A DNA stretch of 19,144 nt from Anaerolineales bacterium UBA3940 (GCA_002385675.1 DGDY01000315.1:1-19144), one strand, 5' to 3'; shown: positions 8,104 to 16,284, counted from the stretch's first letter. Translations and numbers: made by a program. Notes: generated from the letters alone by a model not told the origin.

Positions 8104-8441
8104 TAAAATGCCCGCGGTGCCACCCTCATTAAGCCGCGCTCTCGAAAACAAAAAGCCCCGATGAAACGCGGGGCTTGCATTTGCAAGCGGGAGAGCCAGC
8201 TTCACTCGTTCAAGCACGTGCAGCGTGGGCTGCAGATGCCTGTCGCCCTGATAACGGTGGCGCCTCCGGCCAGGACTACTCGCCTGCCGCACCTGCGGCG
8301 GCTTTCGCCCGGGCAACTCCCCGGCCCATTCAACGCCTGCGCACGCACCGCCCTCACAGCACGGCTGGCTGACCAGCCGGGGCGGCTCTCTGAGCGCCGC
8401 TTCGACGCCTACTATTCCGGTTCGCCGTCGTTGTGATCTTC
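8059..8441 (-). promoter_or_regulatory. tRNA-Trp T-box riboswitch upstream of trpS
   Basis: Read on the minus strand, the T-box sequence AGGGTGGCACCGCGGGC lies at 8126-8110. Stem I shows the usual marks: GGAATAGTAGG early on, CAGAGAG further along, and the specifier region TTGAATGGG with codon TGG (Trp) at 8328-8326. GCGCGG just before the T-box can pair with CCGCG to form the antiterminator, whose TGGC bulge would pair with the tRNA acceptor end. The competing terminator is at 8103-8059: stem CGCTCGTCCC/GGGGCGGGCG with inner GCCAG/CTGGC, then TTTTT. Uncharged tRNA-Trp should favour antitermination and so expression of trpS, and by read-through perhaps trpB. Confidence 0.95.
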
Positions 8442-8455
8442 AATTAGCAGAGGTC

Positions 8456-8484
8456 AGTCTAGCAAAATTCGGGGGTGATGTCAA
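8456..8484 (-). promoter_or_regulatory. Promoter of the T-box/trpS transcript
   Basis: On the minus strand TTGACA (8484-8479), 17 bases, then TAGACT (8461-8456). The predicted start near 8449 lies just before stem I of the T-box. This is a strong housekeeping-type promoter, as expected for control by attenuation. Confidence 0.85.
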
Positions 8485-8593
8485 GCGGGGAGCCGCGTAC
8501 GTTTAGGGGGCTCGCTCTGCAAGCCAATCCTCCTCTTCAGCGATCGCAGGTCGCGACCGGGAGAGGGGGTTAGGAGGTGAGGGCAGTGAGGGA

Positions 8594-8625
8594 CCTCCTC
8601 CGCGATTGAGCATCGCGGCTGTCGG
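8594..8625. repeat. Hairpin-bearing direct repeat, copy 1
   Basis: A 32-base unit from CCTCCTC to CTGTCGG with a central perfect hairpin CCGCGAT/ATCGCGG. Copy 2 at 8673-8703 differs by one substitution and one missing loop base. Both lie in the gap between the divergent T-box and phosphoribosyltransferase promoters, outside the T-box. No coding or known RNA role is apparent. Confidence 0.7.
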
Positions 8626-8672
8626 CGATCAGACAGGAGCCGTGAAGTTTATTCGCGGCGGTTCTTTTGGGG

Positions 8673-8703
8673 CCTCCTCTGCGATTGGCATCGCGGCTGT
8701 CGG
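8673..8703. repeat. Hairpin-bearing direct repeat, copy 2
   Basis: A 31-base copy of the unit at 8594-8625. Here the hairpin GCGAT/ATCGC is nested in an outer stem GGGGCC (8669-8674) / GGCCCC (8702-8707). It ends about 18 bases before the -35 box of the phosphoribosyltransferase promoter. The rest of the 8485-8720 gap is G-rich with a single GCGATCGC site and no gene. Confidence 0.7.
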
Positions 8704-8720
8704 CCCCAACTGATGCGGCT

Positions 8721-8750
8721 TTGACACGCTCACCTGGCGCACCGTATAAT
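8721..8750 (+). promoter_or_regulatory. Promoter of the phosphoribosyltransferase gene
   Basis: Perfect TTGACA (8721-8726) and TATAAT (8745-8750) boxes with an 18-base spacer. The expected start near 8757 gives a leader of about 47 bases before the ATG. Confidence 0.85.
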
Positions 8751-8803
8751 TCCTCAGATAAACACGATTATCCACAAACCAAGCCACACCACACGGAGTT
8801 ATC

Positions 8804-9328
8804 ATGCCCAAGGACCCGTTGCGTAGAGAACTGCTGACCTGGGAGGATGTCGATATGCTGATCGATATCCTGCTCGGGCAGCTTCGAGAGGCAGGTCCAT
8901 TCGACGGACTCATTATGATTACGCGCGGCGGCATCATCCCCGGCGGGATGCTCTGCGAAGCGCTCGACATCCAGCATGTGCTCACGGCGGCGGTGCGTTT
9001 CGCGCCGGGGTTGGAGGATCAGCCGCTTGCGGCCTGGCCCGAGTTCCTGCAGTTCCCCGCCGACGATCTCATCGAGGGCCGCCGGTTGCTCATTGTTGAC
9101 GACGTATGGGGCAGCGGGCGCACCTCGACGGCGGTATCCGGGCGTGTCGAGGCGGGCGGGGGCCTGCCCTCGACCTGCGTGCTGCACTTCAACCCCTATC
9201 GCACGCTGTTCAAGAAGACACAGCCCGACTACTACGCCGCGGTCACCGACGCCTGGATCGTGTATCCCTGGGAGATCGACCGGGGCACGGACAACATCGC
9301 CGCCGGGCCGCCAGGCGTACATAACTAG
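8804..9328 (+). CDS. Phosphoribosyltransferase (xanthine/guanine PRT-like)
   Basis: A 174-residue type I phosphoribosyltransferase, which joins a base to PRPP. The PRPP-binding loop is LLIVDDVWGSGRTST, and an earlier MITRGGIIPGGML is the strand-loop that binds pyrophosphate. IVYPWEID near the C-terminus matches the hood segment (YPWE) of Gpt/xanthine PRT-like proteins. GGAG lies 5 bases before the ATG and a strong promoter lies upstream. It stands alone and converges on the second S1 gene. Purine salvage is the likely role; whether the base is xanthine, guanine or hypoxanthine is not visible, and a regulatory PRT-fold protein is possible. Confidence 0.82.
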   Translation: MPKDPLRRELLTWEDVDMLIDILLGQLREAGPFDGLIMITRGGIIPGGMLCEALDIQHVLTAAVRFAPGLEDQPLAAWPEFLQFPADDLIEGRRLLIVDDVWGSGRTSTAVSGRVEAGGGLPSTCVLHFNPYRTLFKKTQPDYYAAVTDAWIVYPWEIDRGTDNIAAGPPGVHN

Positions 9329-9344
9329 CCGGATGCCTTCCAGC

Positions 9345-9379
9345 AAAAAGCGGGCAGACGTCGCCACATCTGCCCGCTT
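9345..9379. terminator. Terminator between the PRT gene and S1 copy B
   Basis: An 11-base perfect stem (9348-9358 with 9369-9379) and a 10-base loop. On the minus strand it ends in CGCTTTTT, a proper intrinsic terminator 28 bases past the S1 copy B stop. In the plus direction the tail CTTCTGTTGT is weaker, so it may also slow transcription from the PRT gene. Confidence 0.85.
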
Positions 9380-9406
9380 CTGTTGTGTTCGCCCGGGTGG
9401 CTGGTA

Positions 9407-10585
9407 TCAGTCGTCGGCGGCGCCGCGCAGCAAGACATCCGGGGCGGGCATCGCCGTCGGGTGCGTGATGCCGAGGTTCTTCTGCGTGAAGCCGATCCGC
9501 TTCTTCTCCGGCTCAATGCGCACCACGTGCATCACCACCGTGTCGCCGCGCCTCACATACGAGTACGGCTCGGTGAGGGAGCCGTCGGCCATCTCCGTGA
9601 TATGCAGCAGCCCCTCGATGCCGTCCTCCAGCACGACGAACGCGCCAAAGTCCACGACGTTGTTGACTTTACCCTGCACCACCTGACCGACGTGGTAGTT
9701 TTCCAGAACCGTATCCCACGGATCGGGGAGGGTGCGGCACAGGCTGAGGGCGATGCGCTGCTGCTCGTGGTCAAGCTCCAGCACGTAGACGTTCACCTCG
9801 TCGCCAATGCTGACGACATCCGCCGGATGCGGGACGCGATGCCACGCCAGTTCCGACACGTGGATCAGCCCATCTGCACCACCGATGTCCACGAATACGC
9901 CGAAGTCCCGGATGCCCGTGACCCGGCCCGGCACGATGTCGCCGACGCGCAGTTCAGAGAGCAGGCGTTCTTTCTGGGAAGCCCGCCACTCGCGCTGGGC
10001 TTCGCGCTGGGAGAGGATCAGGCGGCGGCGGCTCTGGTTGACCTCGATGACCTTCAGCCCAATGGTCGCGCCGATCATCTGCTCCATCGCCTCGCGCCGC
10101 TCCGTGCCGGACAGCCCGTGCGGAATGTCCACGCAGTGGGAGATGGGTACGAAGCCCTCCAGCCGCCCGAACTGGACGAGCAGCCCGCCTTTGTTGTAGC
10201 CTGTCACCGGGGCTTCGACCAGTTCGCCGCTCTCCAGCAGTTCGCGGGCGCGGTCCCAATCGTGACCCTGCAGGCCGAGGTTGATCGAAACGATCAGGTT
10301 ACCGTCTGCGTCGCTCGGGTTCAGCACGTAGACCGGCACCACGTCCCCAACCCGGATCGACTGCAGCAGCTCGGGCGGCATCCGTTCAAGGTCCTGAGGG
10401 GGAACGATGCCATCCCGCTTCACCCCCATGTCCACGACGATTTCGGACTTCTCAATCTTAATGATTTCAGCTTCCCGAATATCGCCGCGTTGTGGCTCGT
10501 CAAAACTTAAATAATCATCCAGCAGCGCCCCGAAGTCCTGCATTTCCTCTTCGCTGCTATCTCGAAACGTGCCGACCGTATCCAC
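9407..10585 (-). CDS. Four-domain S1-like RNA-binding protein (copy B)
   Basis: A 392-residue paralog of the S1 gene at 3782-4993, with four S1 domains in the same order. Shared blocks include FGVFVDIGGADGLIHVSELA, LDHEQQRIALSL and SRRRLILSQREAQRE. Domain 1 has IVVDMGVKRDGIVPPQDLE, and the last domain is FGAFVVLEDGIEGLLHITEM. The tails differ: copy B has a short neutral tail with no Arg/Glu-rich extension. The start is a GTG with GGGAGGG about 9 bases upstream. It is transcribed alone from a good promoter at 10755-10783 and ends at the terminator at 9345-9379. It may be a second ribosomal S1 or a specialised mRNA-binding factor; sequence alone does not decide. Confidence 0.85.
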   Translation of the reverse strand: MDTVGTFRDSSEEEMQDFGALLDDYLSFDEPQRGDIREAEIIKIEKSEIVVDMGVKRDGIVPPQDLERMPPELLQSIRVGDVVPVYVLNPSDADGNLIVSINLGLQGHDWDRARELLESGELVEAPVTGYNKGGLLVQFGRLEGFVPISHCVDIPHGLSGTERREAMEQMIGATIGLKVIEVNQSRRRLILSQREAQREWRASQKERLLSELRVGDIVPGRVTGIRDFGVFVDIGGADGLIHVSELAWHRVPHPADVVSIGDEVNVYVLELDHEQQRIALSLCRTLPDPWDTVLENYHVGQVVQGKVNNVVDFGAFVVLEDGIEGLLHITEMADGSLTEPYSYVRRGDTVVMHVVRIEPEKKRIGFTQKNLGITHPTAMPAPDVLLRGAADD

Positions 10586-10626
10586 TTATACGTTCCCTCC
10601 CACTAAAAGGTGGTGCATATGACATC

Positions 10627-10643
10627 AGCCGGCAAAGCCGGCT
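10627..10643 (-). other. Leader hairpin of S1 copy B
   Basis: AGCCGGC/GCCGGCT form a perfect 7-base stem with an AAA loop, in the 5' leader about 42 bases before the GTG and roughly 25 bases before the ribosome site. It could be a translational control element. The 10586-10939 gap also holds the divergent promoters listed separately and no convincing gene. Confidence 0.4.
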
Positions 10644-10754
10644 CAAGGAATTTGCTCGGGGTAACTGGTCGGATTGGCCTTGAATGGGGGTGGTGGCGCT
10701 GGCGTCGGGTAAACTCGAGGTAAATAGACTTTAGATGTCAAATTTCTCATATTC

Positions 10755-10783
10755 AGTATAGTCACAGCATATAGGTGAGTCAA
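10755..10783 (-). promoter_or_regulatory. Promoter of S1 copy B
   Basis: On the minus strand TTGACT (10783-10778), 17 bases, TATACT (10760-10755). The expected start near 10748 gives a leader of about 160 bases, close to that of S1 copy A. A second TTGACA (10741-10736) lies downstream but lacks a matching -10 box. Confidence 0.78.
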
Positions 10784-10880
10784 CCGGTTAGCAGGCAATT
10801 ATTCTCAGCGAAATCTGGTAAAAGTGCGCTAATCCGGTCACCTGCGGGCGGGCAAAGATGAAGTACGCTGGCCGCTCGAC

Positions 10881-10886
10881 TATAAT
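10881..10886 (+). promoter_or_regulatory. -10 box before the ABC transporter genes
   Basis: A perfect TATAAT stands 17 bases before the upstream GTG (10904) and 53 bases before the preferred GTG (10940). No good -35 box lies 16-18 bases upstream, so the promoter is weak or depends on an activator. Confidence 0.5.
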
Positions 10887-10939
10887 CTATGGGCTTTTAG
10901 TCGGTGTTGAACGAACTGAAAACAGAGGGAAACCGGCGA

Positions 10940-11687
<748 letters not shown>

Positions 11688-11695
<8 letters not shown>

Positions 11696-14285
11696 GGGAT
11701 CGGAATCGACAAACGGCAGCGCCCGTACACTGCGTAACATCGGCTGGCGATACCTGCTGCGGCACCCCTGGCAGAGCGTGCTGATGGTGGTTGGCATTAT
11801 GCTGGGGGTAGCGGTTGTCGTCTCCATCGACCTGGCGAACGAGAGTGCGAGCCGCGCCTTTGACCTCAGCGTTGAGTCGGTCGCCGGGCGGGCCACGCAC
11901 GAGATCGTCGGCGGCCCGCAGGGGCTTGACGAGGCGATCTACACGTGGCTGCGCCGGAGCGGGCTGGCGAATGCCGAGGACGCCGTGGCCATCGCGCCCA
12001 TCGTCACCGACATGGTGGCCTCGCCGCAGCTTGGCGACCAGCCAATGCGCCTGCTGGGGGTGGACCCCTTCGCCGAGGCGCCCTTCCGCCGCTACCTCGC
12101 CGGGGAGGGCGACACCCCGATCGGGGAGATCACGGCGTTCATGACCGAGCCGGGCGCGGTGCTGATCTCGACCGACGTGGCGGAGCGGTTCGGGCTGGAG
12201 ATGGGGGACGCGCTCACGCTGGAGGTCACCGGGCGCGAGCGGCAGGTGTTCGTCGCGGGGCTGCTGGAGCCTTCCGACGACCTGAGCCGCCGCTCGCTCA
12301 ACGGGCTGATCCTCGCTGACGTGGCAACCGCACAGGAGGTGCTCGCGCGCCCCGGCGTGCTGGATCGCATCGACGTGCTGTTGCCCGAAGGCGACGAGGC
12401 GACAGCCGAACGCCTCGCGGCGCTGCTGCCGGAGGGTGTGCGCTTGCAGCCGGTAGCGGCCCGCACCGGCACGGTTGAGCAGATGACCGACGCCTTCCGC
12501 ACCAACCTGCTCGCGCTGAGCCTGCTGGCGCTCGTCGTCGGCATGTTTCTGATCTATAACACGATGACGTTCTCCGTCGTGCAGCGCCGCCCGCTGTTCG
12601 GCACGCTGAGGGCGCTCGGCGTGACCCGGCGCGAGGTATTCTGGATGATCGTCGGGGAGGCGTTCGCCGTTGGGCTGCTCGGCGCGCTGCTTGGCGTGGG
12701 GCTGGGTATCCTGATGGGGCAGGGCGCGGTGCGGCTCGTCACCCGCACGGTGAACGACCTGTTTTACACCGTGTCCGTGCAGGGCGTGCAGGCGCCGCCG
12801 GTCAGCCTGGTGAAGGGCCTGCTGCTCGGCATGATGGCGACGGTCGTCACGGCAGCGCTGCCCGCCTGGGAGGCGGCGAGCGTGCCGCCGCGTGCGGCGC
12901 TCTCCCGCTCGGATATCGAGGCGCGGGCGGGCGCGTTGCTGCGCTGGGTGGCACTCGGCGGCGTCGCCATGCAGATCGCCGGGGCCGTGCTGCTGCTCGT
13001 GCCCGCGCCGGGCCTCACGCTGAGCTTCGCCGGGACGTTCGCAGTGGTCGTCGGAGCGGCGATGCTCACCCCGCTCGTGATGCGGCTGCTGCTGCGGATC
13101 GCGACGCCGGTCATGGCGGGCGTGTGGGGCCCGCTGGGGCGGATGGCGCCGCGCACCGTGGCGAATGCGCTCAGCCGCACGTCTGTGGCGGTAGCGGCGC
13201 TGATGGTCGCGGTGTCCGTCACGATTGGCATCACGCTGATGGTCGGTAGCTTCCGGCACACCGTCGAGGTGTGGCTGGAGCAGACGCTGCGGGGCGACAT
13301 CTACATCTCCGTGCCCGGCGGCACGCAGAGCCGCCCCATCACCGTAGTTGACCCGGCGGTTGTCGAGGTGCTGGAGGGCTGGCCCGGCGTGGTGAGCATC
13401 GACACCGTGCGCGCGGTCGAGATCGACTCGCCCGGCGGGCCGGTTGAGGTTGCTGCCGTTTCCAGCGCCGACTCGGTCGCGGCGCGGCAGTATCTAGCTG
13501 CCGACGTGCCACCCGCGCAGATGTGGGAGCGGGTCGAGCAGGGCGCGGTGATCGTCAGCGAGCCGTTCGCGCGGCGTGCGGGCCTGCCTCAGCGCGGGGG
13601 CAGCGTGACGCTCTACACGCCGCAGGGCGAGCGGACCTTCCCGGTGGCGGGCATCTACTACGACTACAGCTCGACCGCCGGGCAGATCACAATGTCTCAG
13701 CACTTGTACCGCGAAATATGGGGTGACCAGAGCATCACAGCGGTGGCGCTGCTGCTGGAGGAGGGCGTCGACGCGGACGAGGTGACCGTGGCGCTGCAGG
13801 AGCGGCTTGCGCCGGTGCAGCGGCTGCTCATCCGCCCGAACCGCGCGTTGCGTGACGATGCGCTGCTTGTCTTTGACCAGACGTTTGCCATCACCGGTGC
13901 GCTGAATGTGCTGGCGACGGTCGTGGCCTTCGTCGGTGTGTTGAGCGCGCTGCTCTCCCTGCAGCTTGAGAAGCAGCGCGAGCTGGGCATCCTGCGGGCG
14001 GTCGGCATGACGGTGCGCCAGCTATGGAGCCTGACCATGCTGGAGACGGGCATTATGGGCGCGATTGCCGGGCTGCTCTCGCTGCCGACAGGGTTCGCGC
14101 TGGCGCTGATCCTGATCTACATCATCAACCGGCGTGCCTTCGGCTGGACGCTCCAGCTTCAGGTTACGCTTGGTCCGTTCGTGCTGGCGATGCTGGTGGC
14201 GGTCGCGGCGGCGCTGCTGGCTGGCGTGTACCCGGCGCGGCGCATCAGCCGGATGGCCGCCGCCGATGCGATCCGCTTTGAGTAA
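11688..14285 (+). CDS. Two-domain FtsX/MacB-like ABC permease
   Basis: An 865-residue permease partner of the ATPase before it. Helix 1 (about 26-48) is followed by a large extracytoplasmic domain, then helices near 273-295, 322-342 and 377-394. A middle helix pair lies at about 420-440 and 447-468. A second unit has a helix near 500-520, an external domain, then helices near 734-757, 783-812 and 828-850. [19 protein letters not shown] and the matching [19 protein letters not shown] are the two coupling-helix segments. A duplicated FtsX core of this size resembles YbbP-type permeases, whose substrates are mostly unknown; lipid or lipoprotein handling is one guess. The ATG at 11688 has GGAAG upstream; an in-frame earlier ATG at 11649 lies deep inside the ATPase gene. 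No membrane-fusion partner is visible. Confidence 0.88.
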
Positions 14286-14294
14286 CCGCCAGGG

Positions 14295-15083
14295 TTAGGG
14301 ATAGATGTCTGCGACCGAGTTGACGATGCGGTGCGGGCGGTAGGGGTAGCGGTCGACCTCTTCGCGCGTCGTGACGCCGCTCAGCACGAGGATCGTTTCC
14401 AGCCCGCTCTCGATGCCCGCGACCATGTCGGTGTCCATGCGGTCGCCGATAATTGCGGCCTCGTCCGCCCTCGTGACGCCCAGCTTCTTTATCGCATGGC
14501 GCATCATCAGCGGGTTGGGCTTGCCCACAAAGTATGCCTTTTTGCCCGTCGCCATCTCGATGGGCGATATAAGCGCGCGGCAGGCGGGTATAATCCCTTG
14601 CTCGGACGGTGCGGTCAGGTCGGTGTTGGTGCCTATCAGCTTTGCGCCGCGCTGAACAAGCCGCACCGCATGCTCGATTTTCTCATACGAAAGCGAGCGC
14701 GTTTCGCCGAACACAACATAATCGGGGTTATAGTCGTTCATTGTCATCCCGGCATCGTAAAGCGCGTTGACCAGCCCCGGCTCCCCTATTACATACACGC
14801 TTGCGCCCGGGGACTGCGACGCCAAAAAGGACGCTGTTGCCAGCGCACTGGTGTAAAAGTGCTCTTCGCTGACCGAAAGCCCCATACGGGCGAGCTTTAG
14901 ACTGAGCTCTCGCGGCGAGCGCTCGCTGCTGTTGGTCAAAAAAAGAAACTTCTTGTCGTTTTTCACAAGCCAATCGACAAATTCCGGCACATGCGGGAGC
15001 AGCCGGTTGCCGTGATAGATAACGCCGTCCATGTCGCATATAAAAGCTTTTTTCTCAAGAATTGCCGGTATCACTTCAGCCAT
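14295..15083 (-). CDS. HAD-IIA (NagD-like) sugar-phosphate phosphatase, possibly a chimera
   Basis: A 262-residue HAD hydrolase of the NagD/NagD-like subfamily, which removes phosphate from small sugar or nucleotide phosphates. Motif I is DMDGVIYHG (nucleophile Asp17, Asp19), motif II is FLTNSS, the Lys motif is VGKPNP, and motif III is IIGDRMDTD (213-219). AAGGAG lies about 7 bases before the ATG. Codon choice changes within the gene: by hand count about nine in ten third positions are G/C in the last 44 codons, against roughly half in the first 42. The last 9 bases before the block A permease stop show no terminator between the two convergent genes. The protein is full length and all motifs are intact, so the join, if artificial, kept the frame. 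The promoter is at 15128-15156. Confidence 0.85.
   Translation of the reverse strand: MAEVIPAILEKKAFICDMDGVIYHGNRLLPHVPEFVDWLVKNDKKFLFLTNSSERSPRELSLKLARMGLSVSEEHFYTSALATASFLASQSPGASVYVIGEPGLVNALYDAGMTMNDYNPDYVVFGETRSLSYEKIEHAVRLVQRGAKLIGTNTDLTAPSEQGIIPACRALISPIEMATGKKAYFVGKPNPLMMRHAIKKLGVTRADEAAIIGDRMDTDMVAGIESGLETILVLSGVTTREEVDRYPYRPHRIVNSVADIYP
14400..14465. other. Composition break between block A and block B
   Basis: This stretch encodes the conserved motif III region of the HAD protein (about residues 207-228). To its left, codons are GC-ending and match block A. To its right, ATA, ATT, CTT and AAA codons appear and match block B. A conserved motif with the same codons in two genomes is a place where an assembler can join unrelated contigs. 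The position is an estimate from codon use; a sharp base cannot be given. Confidence 0.6.
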
Positions 15084-15127
15084 ATATGTTATCTCCTTGA
15101 TTATCGTTATCTCTCTTAATTTTTTAC

Positions 15128-15156
15128 ATTATATCGCAATTATGACAAATTGTCTA
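15128..15156 (-). promoter_or_regulatory. Promoter of the HAD gene
   Basis: On the minus strand TAGACA (15156-15151), 17 bases, then perfect TATAAT (15133-15128). Its -35 box directly abuts that of the divergent isomerase promoter. Confidence 0.8.
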
Positions 15157-15163
15157 TAGACAA
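15144..15163. repeat. Operator-like palindrome at divergent promoters
   Basis: TTGTCTATAGACAA (15150-15163) is a perfect 14-base palindrome whose halves are the two -35 boxes. A further GACAA (15144-15148) makes an overlapping inverted pair with TTGTC. One bound protein would cover both -35 boxes. The regulator is not in the window. Confidence 0.65.
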
Positions 15164-15184
15164 ATCGCAAAAAACATGTATAAT
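15157..15184 (+). promoter_or_regulatory. Promoter of the sugar-phosphate isomerase gene
   Basis: TAGACA (15157-15162), 16 bases, then perfect TATAAT (15179-15184). The expected start near 15191 leaves a leader of about 30 bases before the ATG. Confidence 0.8.
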
Positions 15185-15221
15185 AGTATCTGACACAAAT
15201 TTACCGGAGGTAAATGATGCT

Positions 15222-16010
15222 ATGAAAATCGGCGTAATGGTTGAAAGCTTCCGCCGCGATTTTGTTGATGCCGTTCGCATCGCCGCAGAAATCGGGGCAG
15301 AGGGTATTCAAAAATATGCCACTCAGGATTACAATATGACCGACGCACAGGCACGCGAAATGCTCGATATCGTCGAGTCCCACGGACTGGTTTTCTCGGC
15401 ACTGTGCGGCGACTTCGGTCATGGATTCACCGACCCCGACAAGAACCCCGAGCTTATAGACAAATCCAAGCGCGTGCTTGAGCTGTCAAAGAAGCTCGGC
15501 TGCTCCATCGTCACCACTCACATCGGCGTCGTGCCCGAAGAGGAAAACGAAACGAAAGAAATTATCCGCAAAGCATGCCGCGAGCTTGCCGAGTTCGGCG
15601 ATTCTATCGGCGCATACTTCGCGGTCGAAACCGGCCCCGAGAAGGCGGTTGTTCTGCGTGACTTCCTGGACAGCCTGGGCGCAACCGGCGTCCGCGTCAA
15701 CTTTGACCCTGCCAACCTTGTCATGTGCGTCGGCGACAATGCCGCCGAGGCTGCCAAAGTGCTTGGCCCGTATATCGTACATACCCACGCCAAAGACGGC
15801 ATAATGATAGGCAACATGGAAGGCTGGGAGGAGCTGCCGCTCGGACAGGGCGACGTCAACTTCGACGAGTATCTGCCCGCGCTCGCTTCGACCGGTTTTA
15901 ACGGATTTTTGACCATCGAGCGCGAGGTCGGCGACAATCCGGAGGCCGACATCCGCATGGCTGCCGACTTCCTGCGCGAAAAACTCAAAAAGTTTGGCCT
16001 TGACAAATAA
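15222..16010 (+). CDS. Sugar phosphate isomerase/epimerase (xylose isomerase-like TIM barrel)
   Basis: A 262-residue TIM-barrel protein of the AP endonuclease 2/xylose isomerase-like fold, which isomerises or epimerises sugars with a divalent metal. Candidate metal ligands are Glu136 in FAVETGPEK, Asp162 in NFDPANL, His187 or His189 in VHTHAKDG, and Glu233 in TIEREVG. The ATG at 15222 is preferred, with GGAGGT ending 10 bases upstream. An in-frame earlier start at 15150 lies inside the promoter. A three-codon frame ATG ATG CTA TGA sits between the ribosome site and the ATG, its stop overlapping the start; it is probably incidental. It diverges from the HAD phosphatase gene with a shared control site, so both may act on the same sugar phosphate. 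The substrate is unknown. Confidence 0.85.
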   Translation: MKIGVMVESFRRDFVDAVRIAAEIGAEGIQKYATQDYNMTDAQAREMLDIVESHGLVFSALCGDFGHGFTDPDKNPELIDKSKRVLELSKKLGCSIVTTHIGVVPEEENETKEIIRKACRELAEFGDSIGAYFAVETGPEKAVVLRDFLDSLGATGVRVNFDPANLVMCVGDNAAEAAKVLGPYIVHTHAKDGIMIGNMEGWEELPLGQGDVNFDEYLPALASTGFNGFLTIEREVGDNPEADIRMAADFLREKLKKFGLDK

Positions 16011-16053
16011 CTGTTTGCCGGCTGTTTTCATATAAATTTCATAGAAATCGAGT

Positions 16054-16093
16054 GCCGCTGCGCCTGACATCCGTCACGGTGCGGCGGCTTTTT
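16054..16093 (+). terminator. Intrinsic terminator of the isomerase gene
   Basis: An 11-pair stem, GCCGCTGCGCC (16054-16064) with GGTGCGGCGGC (16078-16088), including two G-U pairs, is followed by TTTTT (16089-16093). It lies 44 bases past the isomerase stop. Confidence 0.88.
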
Positions 16094-16243
16094 GCTTTGC
16101 GCCGGGTGCTTGTGCGGCAACTGCCGCAGCAGAAAATCCGGCCGGCCTCACTGCCGTCTGCCCCTGTGCGGCGGAGTTTATATATTTTGCAAAATTTTCT
16201 CGGGTAAATAAGATTTTCTATTTCGCAGATAATATATATCATG

Positions 16244-16284
16244 TGATTTGTTTATAAAAAACCAATCAAATATTAAACAAATCA
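16244..16284. repeat. Long inverted repeat upstream of the glycosyltransferase gene
   Basis: Perfect 11-base arms TGATTTGTTTA (16244-16254) and TAAACAAATCA (16274-16284) with a 19-base AT-rich spacer. They lie about 40-80 bases upstream of a possible -10 box TATACT (16323-16328), which has only a weak -35. The rest of the 16011-16388 gap holds the terminator above, a GC-rich stretch of no recognised function, and no gene. Confidence 0.6.

Noticed and set aside
6920..8164. Plus-strand open frame of about 414 codons opposite trpS
   Set aside because: It is the mirror of trpS and the trpS leader. It crosses the T-box terminator and shows no family motif.
8535..8545. GCGATCGC as a possible HIP1-type repeat
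   Set aside because: Only one copy was noticed and the gene content is not cyanobacterial.
8594..8703. CRISPR-like pair of repeats
   Set aside because: Only two imperfect copies, 79 bases apart, each self-complementary, and no cas gene in the window.
9383..10510. Plus-strand open frame of about 375 codons opposite S1 copy B
   Set aside because: Antisense shadow of a strongly supported S1 gene; no ribosome site or domain.
15214..15225. Tiny leader frame ATG ATG CTA TGA before the isomerase
   Set aside because: Three codons only, too close to the ribosome site; probably chance, although its stop overlaps the true ATG.
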